Assembly (NCBI GenBank): GCA_016207365.1
Contig: JACQPU010000113.1
Span: forward strand, 1 to 8,594
From: Ignavibacteriales bacterium
GTDB taxonomy: Bacteria; Bacteroidota; Ignavibacteria; UBA10030
Reading direction: 5' to 3'
Length of the DNA: 8,594 nucleotides
Below the pieces are notes generated by a model that was not told where the DNA came from, ran no database searches, and was given only the letters and a program-made list of their open reading frames with translations. The translations under genes and the position numbers were made by a program. The stretch's first letter is position 1. Every line of letters begins with the position of its first letter. Positions 1 through 6,621 of the stretch are shown here, piece after piece.

Positions 1-1
1 C

Positions 2-2122
2 ATTTCGGGCAAACGTATTGTCCTTGGCAGCGGCGACCTTTCGGAAGCACTTCGGGCGAGCGTCACGGTTCCGCTTCTGTTCAGTCCTGTCCGACGCGAT
101 ACCACGCAACTTCTCGATGGCGGCCTGACTTCGAACATTCCGGCGGACGTTGCGCGGGACTGGGGCGCCGATGTCGTCGTTGTTGTGGATGTGACAAGCC
201 CGCTCCGCTCTGTGTCTGACCTGAACGCCCCTTGGGAAATAGCAGATCAGATCATTGGTATTGCGATGCAGTTGGCAAACCAGGAGCAACTCAGAAACGC
301 CGATCACATTATCCGTCCTGCAATAGGGTCACATCTTTCGACAGATTTTCGTGAGCTGGATACGCTGATTCAACGGGGCCGGGAATCGGCCCGGCCTGTA
401 GCGGTGGCGCTCAGGGCCAGACTTCTCGGAGAAACTCGTCAGGAGAGGGAGCAGGTCTACCAGCCGGCAAGATTTGTCGTGAATCTTGCAGAGACGCCTG
501 AGACCTGGCCTGGTGTACCCGTCAATCTCCAGGGACCCGCAATCAGTCTTTCGGACGTTCGGTCGTTTCTTGCCGATCTCCATGAAACAGGTGATTTCGC
601 CCGTGTCGAGGTTCAGGTGAACCAGTTTCAGGATTCGACGGTGTTTGCGCTTCGGGCCGATTTGCATCCTTTCCTCCGTGAGGTCGAGATTCGTGGAAAT
701 TCAGTCATGCCGGCCGATTCGCTGCGTCCGGTGTTTGACGGGCTTACGGGGCGCCGGCTCAATGCGCACGCGATACGAGCCGCCATGGAAGATCTCCTTG
801 ATGCGTACAGACGCAATGGATATTCGCTTGCCCGGATTATCTCGGCCGATCTGGACACCACGACGGGCCGCGCAACGGTTATTGTCAGTGAAGGCGTTGT
901 GGACCGCCGGATAATCGTCGGTACCACAAAAACCAAGGACTATGTCATTTGGCGCGAGCTGCCGTGGAATGAGCGGGAAGTGTTCAAGGTTGAGAAGGTT
1001 GCGGACGGCCTGAACAACCTGTACGGTACCAATCTGTTCGAACAGGTGTCGATTAAGACGCGGGAAGAAGGGAAGGAACAGATCGTCGTGATCCACGCCC
1101 GTGAACGGTATACGCGACTGATCCGTCTGGGTATGACGATAGACAATGAGCGAAACATCCAGCCTTCCATTGATGTCCGTGATGAGAATTTTCTCGGCAT
1201 TGGGTCGGAACTCGGTGCGCGGTTCTTCGGAGGATTGCGCAACAGACTTTTTCTGGGGGAGTTCAAGGCCAGCAGGATTTTCAATTCGTACCTGACCTTC
1301 AATATTAGTGCGTACTACGACCTGAAGGATGTCAATGTTTTTAAAGATGAATTCCTGAGCAGCAAGCGATGGGACAGAGTCCGAACGGGGGAGTACCGTC
1401 AGGTTCGGCAGGGAGTTTCGATGTCTTTCGGCACGCAGTTGGAGCGGCTGGGGCAATTTACGGTCGAAGGTCGGACGGAGCGACAGCGCCTCTGGAGCAT
1501 TTTCGGCATGCCCATCGACACGGCGCGCGCCCTTTCGGTCAGTTCCCTTAAAATCGGGACGAAAATCGATTCGCGGGACCGCTTCCCGTATCCGCGGGAC
1601 GGGGTCGTGATGGAGTTCACCTACGAGTCCGGTCTCGTGAAGAATAAAGAAAAGGTGGGATTCACAAAGATGTACTTCAATTATGAATCCTACTCAACGC
1701 CGTTTCCGCGTCAGACGTTCAGACCGAAAATCATGTTCGGATTCGGGGATGAAACGCTTCCCCTGACAGAGCAATTCAGCCTTGGCGGTCAGGAGCGCTT
1801 CTTCGGCTACCGGGAGGACAACGCCCGTGGCCGTCAATTGTTACTGGTCAGTCTTCGCTATCGCTATCAGCTTCCTATCGAGCTTCTTTTTGATACCTAT
1901 GCCATGGTTCGGTACGATTTGGGCCATATCTGGGAAAAGGCCGAGCAGATCCGCCTCAAAGACCTGCGGCATGGCATCGGGGTTGGACTTGGACTTGATA
2001 CTCCTATCGGTCCGGCCGAGGTATTCGTCGGAAGGGCCTTCTTTATCAGGAAGGACCTCTTTGAAAACCCGCTCAGCTTTGGCCCTGTGAGTACGTATTT
2101 CCGGATCGGCTATGCATTCTGA
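2..2122 (+). CDS. Patatin-like phospholipase fused to POTRA domains and an Omp85/BamA-type beta-barrel (5' end outside window)
   Basis: The reading frame is open from the window edge for 706 codons, so the real start lies upstream. Fragment residues 1-61 are the end of a patatin domain: an A-R-A-S-x-x-V-P-x-L-F stretch, the catalytic aspartate of the D-G-G motif (residue 39, nt 116-118), then a G-A-D-V-V-V-V-V-D-V strand. The serine GxSxG motif must lie upstream. After a helical linker come three POTRA-like segments (about 173-224, 225-301 and 302-367); the second starts E-I-R-G-N-S. A barrel begins near D-E-N-F-L-G-I-G (about 394) and runs to the terminal R-I-G-Y-A-F, an outer-membrane protein signature. 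In the type Vd family (PlpD, FplA) a lipase-like passenger is linked through POTRA to its own barrel, so surface exposure or release of a phospholipase is likely but inferred. It probably shares a transcript with the phosphatase gene 63 nt downstream. Confidence 0.92.
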   Translation: MSGKRIVLGSGDLSEALRASVTVPLLFSPVRRDTTQLLDGGLTSNIPADVARDWGADVVVVVDVTSPLRSVSDLNAPWEIADQIIGIAMQLANQEQLRNADHIIRPAIGSHLSTDFRELDTLIQRGRESARPVAVALRARLLGETRQEREQVYQPARFVVNLAETPETWPGVPVNLQGPAISLSDVRSFLADLHETGDFARVEVQVNQFQDSTVFALRADLHPFLREVEIRGNSVMPADSLRPVFDGLTGRRLNAHAIRAAMEDLLDAYRRNGYSLARIISADLDTTTGRATVIVSEGVVDRRIIVGTTKTKDYVIWRELPWNEREVFKVEKVADGLNNLYGTNLFEQVSIKTREEGKEQIVVIHARERYTRLIRLGMTIDNERNIQPSIDVRDENFLGIGSELGARFFGGLRNRLFLGEFKASRIFNSYLTFNISAYYDLKDVNVFKDEFLSSKRWDRVRTGEYRQVRQGVSMSFGTQLERLGQFTVEGRTERQRLWSIFGMPIDTARALSVSSLKIGTKIDSRDRFPYPRDGVVMEFTYESGLVKNKEKVGFTKMYFNYESYSTPFPRQTFRPKIMFGFGDETLPLTEQFSLGGQERFFGYREDNARGRQLLLVSLRYRYQLPIELLFDTYAMVRYDLGHIWEKAEQIRLKDLRHGIGVGLGLDTPIGPAEVFVGRAFFIRKDLFENPLSFGPVSTYFRIGYAF

Positions 2123-2185
2123 GCAGCGGGTGCAACGTTTGTCGCCGTTCAACCGTAAACCAGAGACAGGCAATACGCCGAGACC

Positions 2186-4723
2186 ATGAGAAATCCCCTC
2201 GAACATTCGCCCCGCCTTACGCGCATTTTCTTCACTGTTTTGGCTCTCGTAGTCCTCGGGGTCACCACTCTGAATTTCCTCGACATCATGTTTTTCAAGG
2301 CGGTGAGCAATGACCAATGCGGGTGGTTGCCGCGTCCCGACGGCCTCGCCGGAGCGCTGATCACGGATGTGGTTCCGGGTGGAGTCACGGACCGGGCGGG
2401 CATCAAGGATGGAGACATCCTCCTCAGAATTAACGAACAGGAATTCAGAACGCCGGGCCAGGCCATGAACATCATCAATCCGATGGCGGCCGGAGAGTAT
2501 GCGACGTATCTCGTGGAGAGGAGCGGTGTGACGTTTGAGACCAAAGTTGAGATCCTGAAAATGGTCAACGTTACCTACCTCGCTTACTGTCTGATCGGTG
2601 TGGGGTTTTTGCTTGTCGGCTACGTCGTGGTGATGACGCGCCCCCAGGGCCGACTGCAGCGCTTGTTCGCCTGGTACAGCCTGGCCGCGATGCTTGTGTT
2701 CGGATTTACCGCACTGAACATCAGCCAGGGGGTCGATCCGCAATGGAAGGTGATCACCTTCATATCGGCTTTCTTTCTTGGTCGCCTTGTCGCACAGCCG
2801 CTCTTTGTGCATTTTTTCATGTCGTTCCCCGTTCGTCGACCGCTTGCCGACCGTTGGTGGTTTAAAGGGCTTCTGATCGTGCTCAGCATTGCAGCCCTCG
2901 TGCCAATCTTCACAAACAAACTGAGCTCTTTGCCCCCGTTACTGGCTCAGTCCCTTATTCTTACTCCATTCATCTTTTTCTTTGCAGGGCTCGTGCTCTT
3001 TGTCGTGTCGTACTTCACGCGCATCGATCCCTCGAAGCGACGTCAATTCCGCCCGATCCTCGTTGCCATCGTACTCGGTGTAGCTTCGTTCGGGTACCTG
3101 CTCGTCATTCAGGCCGTGAATCGGTTCGTCGTATTCACACAGCCCATTCTTCTCGTGCCGGGGCTTCTCCTTGGCGCCGTACCTGCCGCCTTCGGCTATT
3201 CCATCTTCCGCTACCGGCTGATGGATATTGACCTGATCGTCAAACGGAGTCTATTGTACGGAGCCATCACGGCGACGCTCGCGGCCATCTATATCGGAAT
3301 GGTCTTTGGCGTAGGCAGCCTTCTGGGAGCTCTCATCGGGGAACGCGAGAATGAGATTCTGAACATTACCGCTTTTCTCATCATTGCCTTTGCCTTCGAT
3401 CCGATCAAACGCCGTGTGCAGGATGGGATTGATCGGGTGTTCTACCGCGAGCGCATGAACTACCAAAGGGCCCTTTTGGAATTCAGCCAGGAGCTTCCGC
3501 GACAAATGAATCTCGACCAGATTCTTCACTCGATGGTCAACCGGATCTCCGCCACGATGCATGTCGAAAAGGTCGCGGTGCTGCTGTGCGATGAGATCGA
3601 AGGCTGCTACAGCGTCGGAAAGAATATCCCGCCGGAATGCTGCGACTTTGGATATGACGATGACGGCTTCCTCGATCTGCTGAAGCGGACGCGGAGTGCG
3701 CAGAATTTTGGATTGTTGGCCGACGAGCCCGAAATGTACACGATGAATTCGCCGGACAAGAGGAAGATTTTCCGATCGGGTGCGGTGCTTTCCGTACCCA
3801 TGTTTCTTCAGGACAGGCTTGTCGGTACGATTCTGGTCGGGCCAAAATTGTCCGAAAAACCATACTCGCAGGAGGATATCGATCTCCTGTCGACAGTTGG
3901 CAGTCAGGCCGCGATAGCCATCGAAAACGCGCGGCTGCATAAAGCGGAAATCGAGCAGCAGCGCATAAGGGAAGAGCTTGCCCTGGCAAGAGAGATCCAG
4001 CAAGGGCTTTTGCCCAAGGAGAATCCCGCCATCCCCGGCTTGGATATCTCGGGTATTGCCATTCCGGCGAAAATTGTCGGGGGAGATTACTTCGATTTTA
4101 TTCAGCTTGACGAAAAGAGAATCCTCGTGGTCGTGGCCGATGTATCGGGAAAAGGAATGTCGGCGGCGCTCTATATGTCGAAGATTCAGGGTATGGTGCA
4201 GCTTGCCGCGCATATGTACAATTCGCCGCGCGAAATGCTGACCCATGTGAACCGAAGAATTTACGATGGGATTGAGCGGAAGTCCTTTATTACGATGATT
4301 ATCGCCCTGTTTGATATGGATCGTAAGGAAGTGATTATCTGCCGCGCCGGGCACAACAAGGCGCTGATCGGTTCAAACGGAAAGCTTGAGGCTCTGGAGG
4401 CAGAAGGGATTGGCCTGGGACTGGAACGCGGGCCCGTGTTTGAGAGTACGCTGAAGGAAGTAAGAAGGCCTCTCGAGCCCGGCGGACTGTTCTTCTTCTA
4501 TACGGACGGCCTGACCGAGGCCATGAATGCACAGCAGGTTCAGCTGGGAGAGGATTCCATTGTATCGCTCATCGAGGCCAAGCGCTCCATGAGTGCCGCG
4601 GAAATTCAACGATCACTTACGACGGCTGTAGAAGAATTTGTGGGCACGGCTGAACGACACGATGATTTGACGATGGTGGTGGTGAAAGTGAAGGGTGAAG
4701 AAAGCGTGAATCGTAAATCGTAA
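2186..4723 (+). CDS. Membrane PP2C-type (SpoIIE/RsbU) serine phosphatase with PDZ and GAF domains
   Basis: 845 residues. In order: a membrane helix (about 14-38), a PDZ domain (about 45-125, with A-G-I-K-D-G-D-I-L-L), some eight further hydrophobic segments (between 131 and 404), a GAF domain (about 442-583), a short linker helix (583-605) and a SpoIIE phosphatase domain (605-840). The phosphatase metal-binding motifs are intact: G-G-D-Y-F-D-F (D634), A-D-V-S-G-K-G (D652), A-G-H (721-723), T-D-G (D774) and H-D-D-L-T (825-829). In this family such enzymes dephosphorylate STAS anti-anti-sigma proteins in partner switching; the substrate here is unknown. If the N-terminus is cytoplasmic, PDZ is periplasmic and GAF plus phosphatase are cytoplasmic, so the protein could pass an envelope signal inward. 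The ATG has no good Shine-Dalgarno. The stop TAA lies inside a heptamer repeat. No kinase or STAS partner is encoded nearby. Confidence 0.93.
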   Translation: MRNPLEHSPRLTRIFFTVLALVVLGVTTLNFLDIMFFKAVSNDQCGWLPRPDGLAGALITDVVPGGVTDRAGIKDGDILLRINEQEFRTPGQAMNIINPMAAGEYATYLVERSGVTFETKVEILKMVNVTYLAYCLIGVGFLLVGYVVVMTRPQGRLQRLFAWYSLAAMLVFGFTALNISQGVDPQWKVITFISAFFLGRLVAQPLFVHFFMSFPVRRPLADRWWFKGLLIVLSIAALVPIFTNKLSSLPPLLAQSLILTPFIFFFAGLVLFVVSYFTRIDPSKRRQFRPILVAIVLGVASFGYLLVIQAVNRFVVFTQPILLVPGLLLGAVPAAFGYSIFRYRLMDIDLIVKRSLLYGAITATLAAIYIGMVFGVGSLLGALIGERENEILNITAFLIIAFAFDPIKRRVQDGIDRVFYRERMNYQRALLEFSQELPRQMNLDQILHSMVNRISATMHVEKVAVLLCDEIEGCYSVGKNIPPECCDFGYDDDGFLDLLKRTRSAQNFGLLADEPEMYTMNSPDKRKIFRSGAVLSVPMFLQDRLVGTILVGPKLSEKPYSQEDIDLLSTVGSQAAIAIENARLHKAEIEQQRIREELALAREIQQGLLPKENPAIPGLDISGIAIPAKIVGGDYFDFIQLDEKRILVVVADVSGKGMSAALYMSKIQGMVQLAAHMYNSPREMLTHVNRRIYDGIERKSFITMIIALFDMDRKEVIICRAGHNKALIGSNGKLEALEAEGIGLGLERGPVFESTLKEVRRPLEPGGLFFFYTDGLTEAMNAQQVQLGEDSIVSLIEAKRSMSAAEIQRSLTTAVEEFVGTAERHDDLTMVVVKVKGEESVNRKS

Positions 4724-4779
4724 ATCGTAAAACGTCGTCAATCATAGCCTTGTAACAATTCACTATTCACGATTCGCGC
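4704..4779. repeat. Inverted array of degenerate heptamers forming a long hairpin over the phosphatase stop codon
   Basis: The left arm reads gaatcgt, aaatcgt, aaatcgt, aaaacgt (4708-4735). The right arm reads acaattc, actattc, acgattc (4755-4775), the reverse complement of the same heptamer family. Pairing 4704-4730 with 4753-4779 gives 22 of 27 pairs on the plus strand, including one G-U. Three of the five mismatches (4715, 4722, 4729) fall at the first base of successive heptamers and the other two (4719, 4726) at the fifth, so divergence is also periodic. The array covers the last codons and the TAA stop (4721-4723) of the phosphatase gene. It may act as a 3'-end hairpin, although no U-tract follows. 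Confidence 0.8.
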
Positions 4780-4782
4780 CTG

Positions 4783-4802
4783 CCCGTCATCTTTTTGACG
4801 GG
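4783..4802 (+). terminator. Short perfect hairpin, possible terminator or 3'-end structure
   Basis: Seven perfect pairs, cccgtca (4783-4789) with tgacggg (4796-4802), close a T-rich six-base loop. It follows the heptamer hairpin and lies 60 nt after the phosphatase stop. There is no T-run after the stem, so it is not a classical intrinsic terminator. An alternative stem, gggatt/aatccc (4800-4805 with 4809-4814), uses the same GGG and cannot form at the same time. Confidence 0.35.
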
Positions 4803-4829
4803 ATTCACAATCCCAGCCTGCGCACCGTA

Positions 4830-4860
4830 TCCTCTCTTTCTTCTTTTCTTCCTTTTTCTT
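4830..4860 (+). other. 31-nt pure pyrimidine tract upstream of the small gene
   Basis: Every base from 4830 to 4860 is C or T on the plus strand. The tract ends 8 nt before a possible GTG start (4869) and 32 nt before the preferred ATG (4893). It leaves no room for a purine-rich Shine-Dalgarno before the GTG. It could be an unstructured leader, a binding site for a pyrimidine-specific RNA- or DNA-binding protein, or simple low-complexity drift; the sequence does not decide between these. Confidence 0.6.
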
Positions 4861-4892
4861 AGATTCCTGTGTCCAACCACCAAGATAACGTG

Positions 4893-5156
4893 ATGGCAAC
4901 CAAACCTCCTCCGGCGGTTGAAGAATTTTCCCCTGAGACGCTTGAGAAGCTGGCGTATTCCGTTGTCGCCGATATTGAGACGATGGAGCCCAATGACCGA
5001 AATCGTCTTGGCTATTGCGTCTGGACGTATCTCAAGGACAGGAAGGGCACACTGGAAGACGCAGTCCGCGCGGCAGGCTCAAGAACAGCCATGAGCGAAG
5101 CGGAAGTTATCGAGCTGATAAGAAAGAGACTGAAGGAGAAGGGACTTGGGGGGTAA
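4893..5156 (+). CDS. Small hypothetical protein, 87 residues, mostly helical
   Basis: I do not recognise this family. From the ATG at 4893 it encodes 87 residues: a proline-rich start (P5-P7), an amphipathic helix (about 14-30, with S-P-E-T-L-E-K-L), a second helical segment with Y41, C42 and W44, then a charged C-terminal helix (68-84) ending K-G-L-G-G. There is no signal peptide or membrane segment, so it is probably cytoplasmic. An in-frame GTG at 4869 would add eight residues; I prefer the ATG because it is the stronger start codon, but neither has a Shine-Dalgarno. Base composition resembles the neighbouring genes and no longer ORF competes on the other strand, which supports a real gene. 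It stands alone on its strand, 169 nt after the phosphatase gene, and faces folA across a 50-nt convergent gap. Confidence 0.65.
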   Translation: MATKPPPAVEEFSPETLEKLAYSVVADIETMEPNDRNRLGYCVWTYLKDRKGTLEDAVRAAGSRTAMSEAEVIELIRKRLKEKGLGG

Positions 5157-5191
5157 GAGGTCAGAGGTCAGCGGCACCTTGAACCTTGAAC
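5156..5191. repeat. Two pairs of tandem heptamers in the convergent gap
   Basis: gaggtca occurs twice in tandem (5157-5170) and cttgaac twice in tandem (5178-5191), separated by seven bases. The first array starts at the base after the small gene's TAA stop (5154-5156), or on its last base if read as agaggtc. The second ends 15 nt before the folA stop. Reverse complementing the second array gives gttcaag, related to the first only with a shift, so just a weak bulged stem (aggtca with tgaacct) can be drawn. This is the only sequence between the two convergent genes and is where a bidirectional terminator would be expected. Confidence 0.65.
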
Positions 5192-5206
5192 TTGTACCCA
5201 ATATCC

Positions 5207-5671
5207 CTAAGTCTTCCTGTAGTCCACAAAGCTATACCCCTCTCTCACCTCTTCGTTGACAATCACGTACTTGGTTCCTACCAAATGCTCGTAGGGTGGG
5301 AAAAACGTGTCGCCATCGGCGTCATTCTCCACGTGCGTCAGATACCACTCATCAGCCTGTTCGAGCATCGCTGAGAAAATCTCTCCCCCTCCGAAAATAA
5401 ACACCTTTTCCTGATCCTTCAACGCGTTCAGTGCGTCGGGGATGCTTGTGTACGTCTCCACGCCGGGAAGGGTGTGCGAAGTGAGAACGACGTGCCGACG
5501 GTTGGGGAGGGGGGTCCGGAGAGATTCGTAGGTGCGACGACCCATGAGCAGCGTGTGTCCGATAGTGAGGCGCTTGAGGCGCTTGAGGTCCTCGGGAATG
5601 TGCCAGGGAACCTTGCCGTCCTTGCCGATGATCCTCTTGCGGTTGAGTGCCGCAATAATGATCAGCTTCAC
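5207..5671 (-). CDS. folA: Dihydrofolate reductase
   Basis: 154 residues, close to the 159 of the E. coli enzyme. It reduces dihydrofolate to tetrahydrofolate with NADPH in the cytoplasm. Visible family marks are I-A-A-L-N near the N-terminus, P-W-H-I-P-E-D-L-K (22-30) with W23 and the catalytic acid as glutamate E27 (nt 5591-5593; E. coli has Asp27), the NADPH-binding M-G-R-R-T-Y-E-S-L (43-51), the F-I-F-G-G-G-E-I-F loop (91-99) and D-G-D-T-F-F-P (119-125). The start is GTG and overlaps the thyA stop as GTGA (5668-5671), so translation is probably coupled to thyA. Pairing with thyA fits the pathway, since ThyA produces the dihydrofolate this enzyme recycles. The gene ends with TAG 50 nt from the convergent small gene. 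Confidence 0.96.
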   Translation of the reverse strand: MKLIIIAALNRKRIIGKDGKVPWHIPEDLKRLKRLTIGHTLLMGRRTYESLRTPLPNRRHVVLTSHTLPGVETYTSIPDALNALKDQEKVFIFGGGEIFSAMLEQADEWYLTHVENDADGDTFFPPYEHLVGTKYVIVNEEVREGYSFVDYRKT

Positions 5672-6480
5672 ACCGCCACTTCAAACTTGATCGGCTCGTC
5701 GCACTGGTAGCCGACCAGATTGAAGTCCTCGAATTTCAGCTCGTCCAGCGGTTTGCGCGCGATCTCCAGCTTCGGCAACGGCTTCGGCCGCCGCTTGAGC
5801 TGTTCCTTCAGGCCGTCGATGTGGTTGACATAAATGTGAGCGTCAACGACTGTGTGACTGAAGAATCCGAGCTCCAATCCCGCTTCCTGCGCGATGGCAT
5901 GGGTGAGCAACGAATAGGCGGCGATGTTAAACGGAATGCCGATCGCAATATCGCCCGAGCGTTGAGTCAAGTGACAGTTGAGCTTGTTTCCCTGAACATT
6001 GAAAACGAAGGTGTAGTGGCATGGAGGAAGCTTGCTCCAGAGCGCGTTCCCCGGCTCCCACGCCGAAATTACCATTCGCCGCGAGTTGGGATATGTCCTC
6101 AGAATCTTGAGCACCTCGGCGATCTGATCGATCTCCCGCACTTCGTATTCTCCCGTTTGCTTATTGATCTGTGCGCTCGGGAACCGGCGCCAGTATCGTC
6201 CATACGCCGTTTCAAGATTCCCGTCCTCGTCAGCCCACGCATTCCAGATCTTCGTATGTTGCCGAAGATTGCGGATATGATCCTCGCCGGACACGTACCA
6301 CAGCACTTCGTGCAGGAGGGCCTTGAAGTTCATCCGCTTTGTCGTGAGGAGGGGAAATCCCTCGCTCAGATCGATCTTCATGTATTCAGAAAAGACGGAG
6401 ATCGTGTCGACACCCGTTCGGTTGTGCTTCGGGGTACCCTTGTCGAGCACGCGTTGGACGAGATCGAGGTATTCTCTCAT
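5668..6480 (-). CDS. thyA: Thymidylate synthase (ThyA type)
   Basis: 270 residues (E. coli ThyA has 264). It methylates dUMP to dTMP with 5,10-methylene-tetrahydrofolate, releasing dihydrofolate. The start M-R-E-Y-L-D-L-V aligns with the E. coli N-terminus, so I take the ATG at 6480. An upstream GTG at 6534 would add 18 residues encoded in the repeat region and is rejected. Key residues are present: R21, the phosphate-binding pair R134-R135, the catalytic cysteine in L-P-P-C-H (C154, nt 6019-6021), Q-R-S-G-D (173-177, with R174 and D177), P-F-N (N185) and D-A-H-I-Y (H215, Y217). A glycine replaces the C of the E. coli QRSCD motif, a non-catalytic position. No Shine-Dalgarno is seen; a long hairpin ends 12 nt upstream of the start codon. 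It is followed by overlapping folA. Confidence 0.97.
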   Translation of the reverse strand: MREYLDLVQRVLDKGTPKHNRTGVDTISVFSEYMKIDLSEGFPLLTTKRMNFKALLHEVLWYVSGEDHIRNLRQHTKIWNAWADEDGNLETAYGRYWRRFPSAQINKQTGEYEVREIDQIAEVLKILRTYPNSRRMVISAWEPGNALWSKLPPCHYTFVFNVQGNKLNCHLTQRSGDIAIGIPFNIAAYSLLTHAIAQEAGLELGFFSHTVVDAHIYVNHIDGLKEQLKRRPKPLPKLEIARKPLDELKFEDFNLVGYQCDEPIKFEVAV

Positions 6481-6492
6481 GAGAGCCTGGGG

Positions 6493-6614
6493 GTAAGAAG
6501 TGAGACGTGCCTGCACGCCGAAGTGAGTACACAATCCATCGAGATTATGGAATGTTTCGGCACGCAGGCGTGAGAAGTGGCTGGGTGTATCCGTTTTTGC
6601 TTCTTACTTCTTAC
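6493..6614 (-). other. Long nested imperfect hairpin in the thyA 5' region, with heptamer outer arms
   Basis: Three stacked stems can be drawn. The outer one pairs 6493-6505 with 6602-6614: 13 positions, 12 paired on the minus strand. The middle one pairs 6509-6522 with 6556-6569: all 14 positions pair in minus-strand RNA, with two central G-U wobbles that become A-C mismatches on the plus strand. The inner one pairs 6531-6539 with 6547-6555 (8 of 9) around a 7-nt loop. An 8-nt bulge (6523-6530) and a 30-nt internal stretch (6572-6601) interrupt it. The outer arms consist of heptamers: cttctta twice (6600-6613) against gtaagaag plus tgagacg (6493-6507). It could be a 3' structure of the response-regulator transcript, a regulatory leader of thyA, or a dispersed palindromic repeat. 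Confidence 0.6.
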
Positions 6615-6621
6615 GTCTCGG

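Noticed and set aside
185..187. GTG at 185 as the start of the barrel protein
   Set aside because: The frame is open to the window edge, and upstream codons encode the patatin D-G-G motif (nt 116-124) and its conserved surroundings, so the gene begins outside the window.
2123..2185. Promoter in the 63-nt gap before the phosphatase gene (aacgtttg near 2132-2139)
   Set aside because: It is one mismatch from a Bacteroidota -7 element, but there is no TTG-type upstream element at the right distance, and co-transcription with the preceding gene is simpler.
3251..4354. Long antisense ORF of 367 codons opposite the phosphatase gene (and others at 701-1456 and 1841-2812)
   Set aside because: They lie entirely opposite well-supported domains and their translations show no recognisable family or domain pattern; they follow from the codon bias of the sense gene.
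4704..5191. CRISPR array or recombination sites from the short repeats
   Set aside because: Units are 7 nt in direct tandem with no unique spacers, and no cas, integrase or transposase gene is present.
6481..6534. Extended thyA start (GTG at 6534, 18 extra residues)
   Set aside because: The extension is encoded in the heptamer/hairpin region and has no match to the ThyA N-terminus, while the ATG at 6480 aligns with it exactly.
5821..6573. Plus-strand ORF of 250 codons opposite thyA
   Set aside because: thyA on the minus strand is unambiguous, and the plus-strand translation has no domain character.
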